Assembly: GCA_002284615.2 (NCBI GenBank)
Contig: MU069540.1
Location: forward strand, 446,329 to 474,668
Direction of reading: 5' to 3'
DNA from: Dunaliella salina
Taxonomy: Eukaryota; Chlorophyta; Chlorophyceae; Chlamydomonadales; Dunaliellaceae
Length of the DNA: 28,340 nt
Position numbers and translations under genes: made by a program. The notes under the pieces are model-generated. The model worked only from the letters and a program-made list of their open reading frames with translations. It made no database searches and was not told the DNA's origin. Below are positions 9,385 through 17,690 of this stretch, one piece after another; position 1 is the stretch's first letter, and each line of letters opens with the position of its first letter.

Positions 9385-9615
9385 GAAAATTTGTTCAGGC
9401 AAAAAATGCTTGCGAATAGGAAGGAAAGAAAAAGATCAAAAACACAAAAGAGCAGTGAGAAGACTCTCTTCTTGTTGATTGAAGAAGAGGAGACACATTG
9501 GCCCAAAGAAAAAGAAGAGAAAAGGAAGGAAAAGCCTACGCAAGCCAGAGGCCGCAAAGAAAAAGAAAAAAGTACATAGGCTGAGAGACTCTCTAATCAA
9601 TGAAGAAAAAGGACA
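9385..9615 (-). mobile_element. Stack of three minus-oriented retroelement tails
   Basis: In plus-strand order: a class B tail (about 9418-9505, AGCAGTGAGAAGACTCTC, GTTGATTGAAGAAGAGGAG), then a class A hairpin (9536-9555, CCTACGCAAGCCAGAGGCCG) preceded by an A/G-rich tail, then another class B tail (about 9556-9612, GTACATAGGCTGAGAGACTC). The class A copy stops in its hairpin where the next A-rich tail begins. This suggests successive insertions into earlier A-rich tails. Confidence 0.55.
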
Positions 9616-10004
9616 AGGTTGCAGGGATTCTGGGTTTGGTGTTTGTTGATGCACTCCCGCATGATGCAACACCACTCTTTCCACCCAAGCTGCATATGTC
9701 CTGTGCTCTTCTCACACGAGACATACTCGGCTAGGCGATGGCTGACTGGCTTGCTCCCCTATGCTGTGCTCCAGGCCATGGGGAAACTCCTCCGTCATTT
9801 GCTTGGCTTATGTAATGTGATCGAGAATAAATATTACAAGACCAGACCATTAAATATCACTAGGCAGGACAAATCCTTCTCAATGTGTACAGCAATTCTT
9901 AACATGTGTACAGCAATTCTTAACAACTGGTTGGCCGGTGTTTGAGCCAATCAAAAAGTGAGAGCAGCAGATGCAACCAACTGACTCCTTAGCTAAAAGA
10001 GAAG
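9616..10004. other. Unassigned stretch with one 21-bp tandem repeat
   Basis: The unit ATGTGTACAGCAATTCTTAAC occurs twice in tandem (9883-9903 and 9904-9924). No gene is supported. Confidence 0.5.
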
Positions 10005-10050
10005 AAGAGGCTTTGCAGACCACAGGCGGCGTGCTCTAAGGATACTATCC
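10005..10050 (-). mobile_element. Degenerate class A tail
   Basis: The plus strand shows GAGGCTTTGCAGACCACAGG, CGGCGTGCTCTAAGGATAC. This corresponds to the purine tail, hairpin and TTAAGGG box of class A ends, with several substitutions. Confidence 0.4.
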
Positions 10051-10207
10051 CCCTTGGACCAGGGATCATCCTTGTAGGTACCCTCATACCCTCACAAAAA
10101 AGCTTGCACTACTTCACTATGATTTAGCAATACACAGGAATTGGCGTAATTGGTCAGCCTACAGGACAAGAAGAATGTGTACAGACAAAAATATGCTTGG
10201 GAATGGA

Positions 10208-10806
10208 AAGGAAAAGAACAAAATGGAGACCACAAAAAGGCAGTGAAAATGTCCCTGCTTGTCGATTAAGAAAGAGAAGACACATTGCCTTCACAAAAAG
10301 GCAGTGAAAGTACCGTAGCTACACGACCAAATCGAAGGGTTCCCCCAAAATAATTAATTTATTTAGTTCGAATGACCCAATTCGAATGTCCAAGAGTTAA
10401 TATTTCAGTTCGAAGGGCACTTCGAAGGGTTCGAATGGCCCACGGCTGGCCTTGATTTCTCAGTACGAATGCCTAATTCGAATCTTGCTGCAAGGCTTGC
10501 TGCTGTTNCTGCTGCTGCTGGAGGGCTGCTTATGCTGTTGGAGGGTATGCTGATGCTGTTGGAGGTCNTGCTGTTGCTGCTGGTGAGCCTGCACAGGCCT
10601 GGAAGAGCTTTCAGAAGTGGTGCCCTTTTCAGCCTTAANTTTTAATTAATTTTGCCAGTTCGAACGGAGTTCGAGAGCTCAGAAAATAATTAATTAAAGA
10701 CTTCAAATTTTGGGGTTCGAACGCCCCAGAATTAATCAATTTTCGAATTGGTCGTGTAGTTACGGTATCCTTTACTTGTTGATTAAGAAAAAGAAAACAC
10801 ATTGCC
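10208..10806 (-). mobile_element. Tandemly duplicated class B tail, second unit split by an inverted-repeat element
   Basis: Unit 1 (about 10234-10291) reads AAAAAGGCAGTGAAAATGTC, TGCTTGTCGATTAAGAAAG, AAGACACATTGCC. Unit 2 begins at 10292 (CACAAAAAGGCAGTGAAAG) and resumes at 10768 (TCCTTTACTTGTTGATTAAG ... ACACATTGCC). The break at TA (10311-10312 / 10766-10767) holds the element at 10313-10765. Unit 1 therefore shows what the site looked like before insertion. Confidence 0.68.
10313..10765. mobile_element. TA-flanked terminal-inverted-repeat element (MITE-like)
   Basis: The ends are CCGTAGCTACACGACCAA and, reverse-complemented from the right, CCGTAACTACACGACCAA; over the first 24 bases only two differ. 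The dinucleotide TA flanks both sides. About ten TTCGAA-type words (TTCGAATG, TTCGAAGGG, TTCGAACG) lie in the subterminal regions, with ATTAATTAATT stretches near both ends. The middle has GCTGCTG repeats and three undetermined bases (10508, 10568, 10639). No transposase frame is present, so it is non-autonomous. TA duplication is the rule for the Tc1/mariner/pogo superfamily, and TTCGAA subterminal words recall pogo-like ends; the family assignment is inference. Confidence 0.75.
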
Positions 10807-11041
10807 TCAAACAGCTCAGGGTCTTCGTCACCAGAAAACGAGAGGGAGCTTAATGTGGATCTGGCGGATTTCTGGCAGCTCTCGAATCCAGGCCACCAGG
10901 GTTATGACAAGTGTTCGTGTTTGTGGCAGGCCTGGTTGAAGTAAGGTTGTGTGCATATTGCACAGAATGGATCGAATTTACCAATGCTTTGAGCAGTGTG
11001 TGTATGCAGAGTGATCTTAGCAGATTGGAGCTGATTCAACC

Positions 11042-11216
11042 CTGGTCTTAAGGCGAGGAAGGCGTCTGGCAAAGAGGAGGTCCCCGGATTGAATCCTTGT
11101 TTGGCCAGGGCGGAGTTTGGTTCCTTGTCAGGGTTCGTCCTGTTGGTGGAAGTCAGTGGAAGGCTCTTTCCTTAATGCACGTGGCCCAAGCTCAAGCATG
11201 AAAGTTTCTTTCTTTG
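11042..11216 (+). mobile_element. SINE-like unit: tRNA-like head, LINE-like tail
   Basis: The head contains TGGTCTTAAGGCG (11043-11055), close to the box A region of Leu/Ser tRNAs, and GGATTGAATCC (11086-11096), close to box B, at a tRNA-like spacing. After a body of about 75 bases the unit ends in CTCTTTCCTTAATGCACG (the class A box), a weak hairpin region, and TTTCTTTCTTTGG. A tRNA-derived promoter joined to a LINE-type 3' end is the standard build of many SINEs. The 5' boundary is approximate, and I found no target duplication. Confidence 0.5.
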
Positions 11217-11834
11217 GAGCTGTTTACAGAGTTCACAATGTTAATGCTGTGAGGCCAAATATTGGCAAGAGGTGTTGCAATCTTTATAGTATTTGACATT
11301 TTCAGCTGAATACAACGATTTTGCACATTCGATTCATGGGGTCCCCTGAACGGAGTCGTGGTGCTTGTTGCTGCTGTGCTTCCCCCCATGCCGCGCATTG
11401 CCCAATGTAAAGGGCGAGGGTTGACCAGGATTGCATCAGGGCGGCAAGACTTGTCTAGCTTGAGCAGGAAAGTTTGGCTTGAAGAGGTATTACACCATTA
11501 GAGACTGCTCAGGGATGCGCAGGTCATGTTGGGCCAGTCGGTCTGTGCTTACATCCAGTTGCACAATACTTGACCACAAGAGCCTTTGCTAATCAATCAA
11601 TAAAAAAGCATTGCGCTTTAAAATATCCGCTAGCCTTATCTGCCCTCTCCAAGATGCCACTGGTAAGCTTCGCTAAGCTGGCAGGAAAAGAACAGGAAAG
11701 CAAGAAGCGCCAAAGAAGCAAGAGGAGGGAGAACTCACCTGAGTGGTCGAAATGAGTGGCAATTGGGCTGAGCTCCCGGGGCGGAAATGAAAAAATTCAA
11801 ATTTTCTATAATATTTTGAACTGAGGGAGCAACA
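11217..11834. other. Unassigned stretch
   Basis: No gene supported; short frames on both strands match nothing known. A weak A/T inverted repeat (TTCAAATTTTC...ATATTTTGAA) lies at about 11797-11820. Confidence 0.4.
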
Positions 11835-11905
11835 GGAATCGAACCTGCCCATGGACTCCAGTTACCCAGATCATCACATTTGAAAAGCGCCTGCCAAAGA
11901 CTTGA
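11826..11905 (-). other. tRNA-derived sequence with canonical box B
   Basis: The minus strand carries GGTTCGATTCC (11845 to 11835), an exact box B, inside a T-arm-like hairpin (GCAGG-TTCGATT-CCTGT). A possible box A (TTTGGCAGGCGC) lies about 50 bases upstream. The acceptor end TGCTCCC finds no partner upstream, so this is not a complete tRNA gene. A tRNA-derived SINE or tRNA pseudogene is the likely source. Confidence 0.4.
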
Positions 11906-12014
11906 AAACCATCAATCATGTGATCATGCAAGCGTGAAAGCTTGCACTGTAACGCATGGCGTGCCAAACACTCTGTGTAACATGATAATCCCTGCACATT
12001 TTCTTTTGGTGTCA

Positions 12015-13130
12015 TTAATATGCAGCTTTGAGTGGTTGTTGCCAGAGGAATTTTGGTTGTTCTTCAGTATCTTTGTTGGATCCCAGTACCATGAGATCCA
12101 CATTTCTTATCCAAATTTCACACCTGTCTGTGGTGGTTAACTTCTTGGTCAAAGCATGCCTTGTTGCGCATGGGGTGGCCCTGGGTTGTGCCCCAGTGGC
12201 TGTTGGGGGCTTTGTGGTTCCCTCAAAACCTTGATGAGTGAGATTGCCCATGTAGGCAGGTGGTGAGTGTTGTTGTGAAGAGGCAAGGCTATCTGTATGA
12301 GATTGTTCAAATCTGCGGACATGCGTCTTGAATTCGGGATTTTGAAAGAGCATAGCAGCAGGTTTCCATGTGGGACCAAGTAACTTTAATAATTTCTGTT
12401 CCTTTTGCGATTTTGGTTCTTTCTCTTTCTGAGGATTTGTGAGGTTAACACAAGAAGGACATTCCCAGTTCTAGTAGACAATCAATCTGCTTGGATGCGT
12501 CTGAGATTGGGTGCAGAGGTTGTGATGGAGCAAGCATCTCCAGTCATTTGCGCTGGCATATGTCACATTGAGGCATATCAGTACTGACATTATACTATTT
12601 TTAGATTTGTCTGTTGTAGAATTGGCAGAGCCCAGTTTTCATTAATCACTGGTCCATCCCATTGAACCAAGCAGTGTGATTGTAACTGTGTGGGTAAGGA
12701 GCCTTTCCTTCTTCTGCTTAGCATTTGGCAATTGAGGACGGCTTGAGTTTGAAGTTTGTGTTTAAAGATGGTGTTTATGGCATGAGGACCCTGGAAAAAA
12801 TTTTGAGTAAGTTTGTGTAAAGTGGCACAGTTCATTTGTCTGAGCTCTAAAGCCTTGGTGTGGCACCAGTGTTTGCAAAGATGTGTTCTATGTTGGATTG
12901 GTCAAGATTATTGCAATTTGCAAGGGAAGCCAGCCTATTGAGAGCAGAAGTCCTCTTTTTTATGTTGTGATAGGAGTTCAGTGTGTCGGCATCTAAGACG
13001 CGTGTTTGCCTATCAGAAAGGATACGAGAGTAATTTGAAATGCCAGCTCCCATGAGCGGATGGACAATGCAGGCAATCAGTCTTGGAAATGTAAGGGTTG
13101 GTGTCCAAAGGATGTTTGCTAAGATAGAAA
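12015..13130 (-). pseudogene. Probable LINE-derived coding remnant, domain not recognised
   Basis: Consecutive minus-strand frames (13188-12847, 12835-12590, 12353-12015) continue one another with few gaps and have coding-like composition. Examples are LDADTLNSYHNIKKRTSALN, FQGPHAINTIFKHKLQTQA and HTDSLASSQQHSPPAYMGN. I see no RT, RNase H or endonuclease signature. They lie directly downstream of the 3' end of LINE B2 in the same orientation. They may be the N-terminal or RT-RNase H linker part of another copy, or an unrelated gene. Stops and frame changes argue against a functional protein. Confidence 0.3.
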
Positions 13131-13711
13131 AGCTACTGAGGCAGAGGACCAGGCCGATAGGAAAAGAGCCGTGAGTCCCCTCCACCACAAAAAATGAGAC
13201 AGGACATGCTAATGGGGACCTAGAAGGACACTAGAAGCACCTGGCTCTAGAACCTGGCTGTGGGAAGTACTCTTTTTTTGATGGCGCAATGCAAACTAGT
13301 TTGTGAGCATATTGAACAGAATGGGCATGAAGTTGTTGAGCAAGCTTCGTGGCACGCTGGTGATCCAGTCCTAGTTGTTTGAATTGCTTTAGGGCATGCT
13401 CAGTGCAAATAGTTCCACCTACACCCAGGAGAATAGGGTGAATTGTAACAGCTTTAGCGTTAATAAGTTCACAAAGGTCTGCATGCTGCTGCTTTGCCAC
13501 GCTAGTTTCTTCACAGAACATGATGTCTATCAGGTGTAAATAGCATCTGTTTGCATGTATGCAACTACGTAGTTCATGGGGTTGCCTCACGTTGCTAGTT
13601 CTGGTGGTCCGCCATGTGGATCTGCGCAAAGCGTGATGTAAATGGGTAGGAGAGATACTGTTGGAAGTAGGTTTGTCATGAAAAGGGGTGATTAAAATAG
13701 CATCTGGTCGA
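13131..13711 (-). pseudogene. LINE B2, 3' part: PD...DxM endonuclease, C-terminal block and 3' UTR
   Basis: The minus-strand frame from about 13711 reads VRPDAILITPFHDKPTSN (PD motif), then LHLIDIMFCEET, where the expected (E/D)xK is D-I-M. Next come AVTIHPILLGVGGTICTEH, LKQFKQLGLDHQRATKLAQQ and LHAHSVQYAHKL. This is the same subfamily as LINE B1. The 3' UTR (from about 13250 down) contains AGCCAGGTTCTAG and GTGGAGGGGACTCACGGC and ends in a diverged class B tail (GCCTCAGTAGCTTTTC) near 13131. The upstream half of the domain lies at 14812-14992, separated by LINE A2. Confidence 0.75.
13702..13711. repeat. Target-site duplication of LINE A2 (left copy)
   Basis: ATCTGGTCGA, repeated exactly at 14803-14812. 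LINE B1 (minus-strand view of 4960-4985) carries the uninterrupted site ATAGCATCTGGTCGACTTGA. Confidence 0.85.
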
Positions 13712-14465
13712 ACAAAAAGGAGAAGAAAAGAAAAGTCTACGCAAGCCAAAGGCTGCGTGCATTAAGGGAAGAACCCTTTACAAAAGTTAGAGGCCTCACC
13801 AGGGGGCCCTCTACCTAAACTAGACAAAACTAGCCTAGGAGAGGGCAAGAGACAAAATTAATGGGGATCCGGAGGATTGCTTGCCATGCCCCTGAGCGCT
13901 CGGACTTCCCTTCTTCCATCCTCAGCTGCCTCCCCGCGCCCAGCAAACCCCCTCCCAGATGCCCCCTAAAAGCAAAGTGCATGTCTAGTACTAGAGTGTT
14001 AACACTAGTGTTAATGATGGTGGATAATCTTTGGATGGCATGGTCCCTAAGCTGAGATGCTAGCGATTTAGCTTTTTGTTTGGCCAGGCCCAGATTTATA
14101 AGAGGTGTAATTGTATAATCATTGTAAATCGTGCCACCCATACCAATTAAGATGATGTGCAAGGCCACTTTGTTATTCCTGTTTGGGTTTCTTAAGCTGC
14201 GAGTTTTAAGTCTGTTTATGATGTGGGAATGTTGAGCCTGCACATGTTCTAAAGTGATGAAGGGATTTGTGTCAGGGCAGAATTTAAGTCCAACGAGGTG
14301 GATGTCCCTATTTTGTGGGGGGATCTTGGAAGGATCGAGGTGGGCTTGTCTGCCTGGGATAGGGCGCACAAAGAGAGCATCAGGGCAGCTTTGGTGCCGT
14401 GCAGGTTAGACATTGCCATTTGGAAATACCCAGTCTGGAATAGCTCGAGAGATGTTTTCAGGGAC

Positions 14466-14479
14466 TTGTATGCCTTGAT
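14466..14479. repeat. Target-site duplication of the D element (left copy)
   Basis: TTGTATGCCTTGAT, 14 bases, repeated exactly at 14791-14804. It is LINE A sequence (compare TTGCATGCCTTGAT near 2941 in A1). Confidence 0.82.
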
Positions 14480-14790
14480 GGCAAATTTCTGGGCTTGGTT
14501 GAGTACTGTGGAAACCTGTATTCGTGTGCAAGCTACCTGAGCATGATGACAGACATTGTGCACTTTATTGAAGAACTCGAGCTACTTCTATTTTGCATGC
14601 TCCCTTTTTGCTGCTTGCTTTTCTGCCTTACATGCAGACACTGTCATGTTTCTTTTTTTACATGTCTGCTTTTTACCTGTGTTTTTTCCCCTGCCTGTGT
14701 GTTATACCGCATTCACTTGGTTTTCTAGGGAAAGCTGAGCAGCCAGACTTCATGGCTGAAGGCTAAAACTTACCTTGTAACCTTGTAACC
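14480..14790 (+). mobile_element. D element: short retroposon with (CTTGTAAC) tail
   Basis: A 311-bp insertion bounded by a 14-bp duplication. Its 3' end has a hairpin (CTTCA-TGGC-TGAAG) followed by GCTAAAACTTACCTTGTAAC repeats, similar in style to the (CTTAC)n tails at 25490, 25572 and 26168. The body is T/C-rich and has no coding capacity that I can support. It is probably a SINE or a short 3' LINE fragment. Confidence 0.7.
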
Positions 14791-14804
14791 TTGTATGCCT
14801 TGAT
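14791..14804. repeat. Target-site duplication of the D element (right copy)
   Basis: TTGTATGCCTTGAT, identical to 14466-14479. It overlaps by two bases the right target duplication of LINE A2 (14803-14812). Confidence 0.82.
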
Positions 14805-14992
14805 CTGGTCGACTTGTGTTTTCCTTTCTTGAAGGTCACGAGGGATTAGGTATAGTTCTGTTTGAGGCATGTGTGGGGAGTTGGAGGTTGTGTTGTGCTA
14901 GTTAAAATCACTTTCTATGTCTGTGTAGACCAGGCCTGCTCCCATAAGGCTTTTGCTGAGTGCTTTTGTTATCATGCTGCCTGCAATGTTAC
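14803..14992 (-). pseudogene. LINE B2, 5' part: RHN and downstream segment of the endonuclease domain
   Basis: The minus strand reads NIAGSMITKALSKSLMGAGL and VYTDIESDFN, then QERKTQVDQ. This aligns with NVAGRMITKAPSKSLVGRGL...SSRPD of LINE B1 (about 4770-4972). It ends exactly where the sequence at 13711 takes up with RPDAILITPF. The 5' truncation is near 14992. Together with 13131-13711 it forms one LINE interrupted by A2. Confidence 0.75.
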
Positions 14993-15089
14993 TGGGGCAT
15001 TTTTGCCCAAGACAGAGTTTTTGGCGCCAGCACTGATATGTTTGGAACTAAACCTACAGGGTTATCCTTTTGCCACCCTGCCTACGCTG

Positions 15090-15880
15090 GAAAGCTCTGG
15101 TTTCTCTGGTTTCAGGTCTGAAGAGGGTCTGATCCAGAGGGTGCCTCTGAATGGCCCCTGAATCAGGAGCAAGGGGACCCGGGTCTGAGTCAAAGGCTGC
15201 CATTGTATAGCATCACTAAGAGCCTCTGATGATGGTCTGAACCAGAATAAAGCTGGACTGATTCAGACTAACATTAGATTGGCCCCATCCGCCTATTCAC
15301 ACAATGTCTGAACTGCCTCTAAATCAGTGTTCAACTTCTCAGTGTCAGACCAATTCATCAAAGTTCTTATCTTCCTTGTGATGAACCTTCTGAAGGCGCT
15401 CTGAATCAGAGTAAGTCTGAACTGGACACCTGTCTTATCATGAAAGAAGGAAAAAGCTCTGGAGGGGGTCTGGATGAGAGCTGAGCAGACCAGAAAGGCT
15501 TTGGAGAGGGTCTGAATCCGAGACATTCAGTGACTGAACAGTCAGGGACTTTGCCCTGCCATCGGATGGCAAAGGATTAAAGGGTCTGAATCAGAGAAAA
15601 GGGGGTCTGATTGGGGTCTGGCTATTTGTCTGAATCAGACACCTGTCTTGGTTGGAATCAGACGAAAAGTGCTCTAAAGAGGGTCTGAATCAAAGCAATA
15701 TTTGTCTGATTCAAAAAATTTGCCCCAACTGCCTTCTCACACAATGACTGAACTGCCTGTGGATCAGAGTCCATTTTCTCAGAACCAGGCCAATTCATCA
15801 AGGTCCCCGTGCAAAGTTCAGATGAAGAACACCCATCTGTTTCAGAACTACCTTCTGAAGTGGCTCTGATTCAGAGGGTG
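15090..15880. repeat. Array of palindromic TCTGAWTCAGA motifs (left block)
   Basis: Many exact or near copies of the 11-mer TCTGA-A/T-TCAGA, a palindrome around the central base, are spaced irregularly and often preceded by GAGGG or GGGG. Larger repeated pieces are also present, such as CACACAATGNCTGAACTGCC at 15299 and 15741 and CCAATTCATCAA at 15350 and 15791. No open frame. Confidence 0.7.
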
Positions 15881-16011
15881 CTAAGCCTGTGATGCAAAAG
15901 GTGGTGTGCTTTTTCACCTGCCACTGTTGGTGGTGAGGAAACATATTGGAAGGCCTGTTGCAGACAGTGAGGCTTCAAGTTATTCTGCGCATGCACAGCC
16001 TATGAATGAGC

Positions 16012-16127
16012 TCATTGTGTTCAGGATGAAGTATATATATATATAGTATATAGTGTATAGTATATATATATCATTGTGTTCAGGATGAAGTATATATATA
16101 GTATATAGTGTATATATATATATATAT
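16012..16127. repeat. 59-bp tandem duplication containing TA microsatellite
   Basis: TCATTGTGTTCAGGATGAAG followed by TA repeats starts at 16012 and again at 16071. The TA tract of the second unit is the insertion site of the next element. Confidence 0.8.
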
Positions 16128-17306
16128 CAGGGATGTTTAATCCGTGAAAAACGTATATTCGCGTACGGCTGAAATTGGCGAAAATACGCGTATGGCTCAG
16201 GCGGCTGTTTTGCAGACGTGAGAAATACGCGGGTGGGCCAGCGGCCTGCGGGCCCGCCCGGACACCTCAGAACCCGATTTTCCGAATTTTGCTGCCCGCT
16301 TCCTTGCAATTTTAAGACATAAAGTAAAATGTTCACCTGAACTCGGCTTCAACTCAGCCTTCACTGGTCTGTTTGACAGCTCTACTCTACAGCCTCTTCA
16401 CTCCAGTCCCCCCCACTGCTGGACCCCTCTTCCTGCTGCTGCTGCTCCTCTTGCGGCACAGGCACCCAGGGCTGAGCCTGCCCTCCCTGCTCCAGCTGCT
16501 GCATGCGCTTGAGCAAGCGCAAGTTGCAGTGGAGCCACACCAAGTCAGTGGCACAGCTTGCATTCTAGCTTCTTCCTTTTCCCCTCTTCAGGAGTGAACT
16601 CTGTGACATATTTTTATTCAGAACCTCTCTCTGTGGGCATGTTTACAAGCCGCGAAGGTGACAAGGTAGCAAGGTCACATGAACCAGGCCGCGGCGCGCT
16701 TAAGGTGACTTTTGGGGGTCTTGTGATTGGCAATTTGAAATTTTGCCCGGACACTTAAAGTGCTCAGGAAGGCTTCTGTAACCTCACAAGCGCCATAGCA
16801 AATGTCCCCCTTGTGTTCACCGCTTGCATCTCGTGAGCATTGAATTATATAGAAACACTATTGAAACCCCACAAGTATTTGTGAACATAATATGAACACG
16901 GTCCAGCGACGACCTCAGGCGATGGAACTTTTTAATTGGGAAAACCGCCCTCCCACCTCACTCGTGCATATCTCGAGCCGTAAGTATTTAATAGCTGTAT
17001 TTAAGCAGAATTGAGGAAAAATGCCTTGTCTTCACAGTCCTCTTCGATGGAGAGCATTAAATTAATTCATTAATTTATAGTGCCAGCGCGGCTTGTCAGG
17101 TAACTGCACTATTTAATGTGTGATGAGGGGAGGGGGGAGGGAGCTTGCATGGGAGGTGATTGGGGGGTGGTTGGCCCCCCCCTGAGGGTCACTCCCTGCC
17201 AAACCCCTCCCTCCCAAAAATGGCACGTAAAATACGCGTTTGTACGCGTCGTTAACGCGTATGTACGCGTACGGTACCTACCCAACCCGCGTATTAAACA
17301 TCCCTG
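16128..17306. mobile_element. Non-autonomous hAT-like DNA transposon
   Basis: The ends are CAGGGATGTTTAATCCG on the left and, reverse-complemented from the right, CAGGGATGTTTAATACG. A CAGGG start is typical of hAT elements. The 8 bases on each side are ATATATAT, consistent with the 8-bp hAT duplication but uninformative because the target is a TA repeat. ACGCG/CGCGTA words cluster within about 120 bases of both ends (TACGCG several times on each side), a pattern expected of transposase-binding subterminal repeats. About 1.18 kb, with no transposase frame that I recognise. Confidence 0.68.
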
Positions 17307-17432
17307 ATATATATGTATATGTGTATATATATATATTATATATATATATTATAATATATATAATAGATATATAATATAATAGATACATAATTATTATATA
17401 TATTATATATATACATTATAATTAACCAGGTT
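17307..17432. repeat. TA-rich simple repeat
   Basis: Long alternating TA tract with ATTATA and ATAATA variants, continuing the TA tract in which the hAT-like element sits. Confidence 0.85.
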
Positions 17433-17448
17433 ATCATATGTAAGCACA

Positions 17449-17515
17449 GATACGTCGGATGAGTGGCGACGATCATTCCCAACCTGCCCAGGTTCGTATC
17501 CTGCAATTCCCACTT
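17449..17515 (+). other. tRNA-like fragment with box B
   Basis: GGATGAGTGGCGACG resembles box A. CAGGTTCGTATCCTG forms a T-arm hairpin with a near-canonical box B (GGTTCGTATCC, 17491-17501). No complete cloverleaf was found. Probably a tRNA-derived repeat. Confidence 0.35.
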
Positions 17516-17524
17516 TACCCATCT

Positions 17525-17690
17525 CTAGCCAGAGGGGTCTGATTTAGGTCTGATTCAGAGATATAAAGTTTGGGATCAGAGGGTCTAAATCAGAGCAAGA
17601 GGGGTCTGGCTTAGTCTGAATCAAATACCTCTTTGCGGCTGAATCAGAGCCTATCAGAGGGGATCCCTCTGAATCAAAGCAGGTTCGGAA
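17525..17690. repeat. Array of palindromic TCTGAWTCAGA motifs (right block)
   Basis: The same motif family as 15090-15880 (TCTGATTCAGAG, TCTAAATCAGAGC, GCTGAATCAGAGCC, CTCTGAATCAAAGC). The hAT-like element and TA repeats lie between the two blocks. Confidence 0.65.

Larger units (their letters stand above)
13712..14802 (-). mobile_element. LINE A2 (3' part) nested in LINE B2 and itself carrying a D element
   Basis: From the A/G tail at 13712-13735, with the class A hairpin (CTACGCAAGCC..GGCTGCGTGC) and TTAAGGGAAG box next to it, the copy extends to about 14479 and is closely similar to LINE A1 2219-2960. Its minus-strand frame (14369-13830) reads RPIPGRQAHLDPSKIPPQNR, IHLVGLKFCPDTNP, VALHIILIGMGGTIYN and LRDHAIQRLSTIINT. 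Upstream, PDALFVRP supplies the PD motif, but the Glu of ExK is Gly (V-G-L-K). A second insertion (14480-14790) sits at its truncated 5' end. TSDs of 8-10 bp flank the whole unit. Confidence 0.82.

Noticed and set aside
11826..11905. tRNA gene on the minus strand
   Set aside because: Box B and T-arm are good, but no matching acceptor strand or anticodon arm was found; kept only as a tRNA-derived sequence.
15090..15880. CRISPR array
   Set aside because: Motif copies are short, variable and irregularly spaced, and the genome is eukaryotic.
17449..17515. tRNA gene on the plus strand
   Set aside because: Only a T-arm and weak box A; no cloverleaf.
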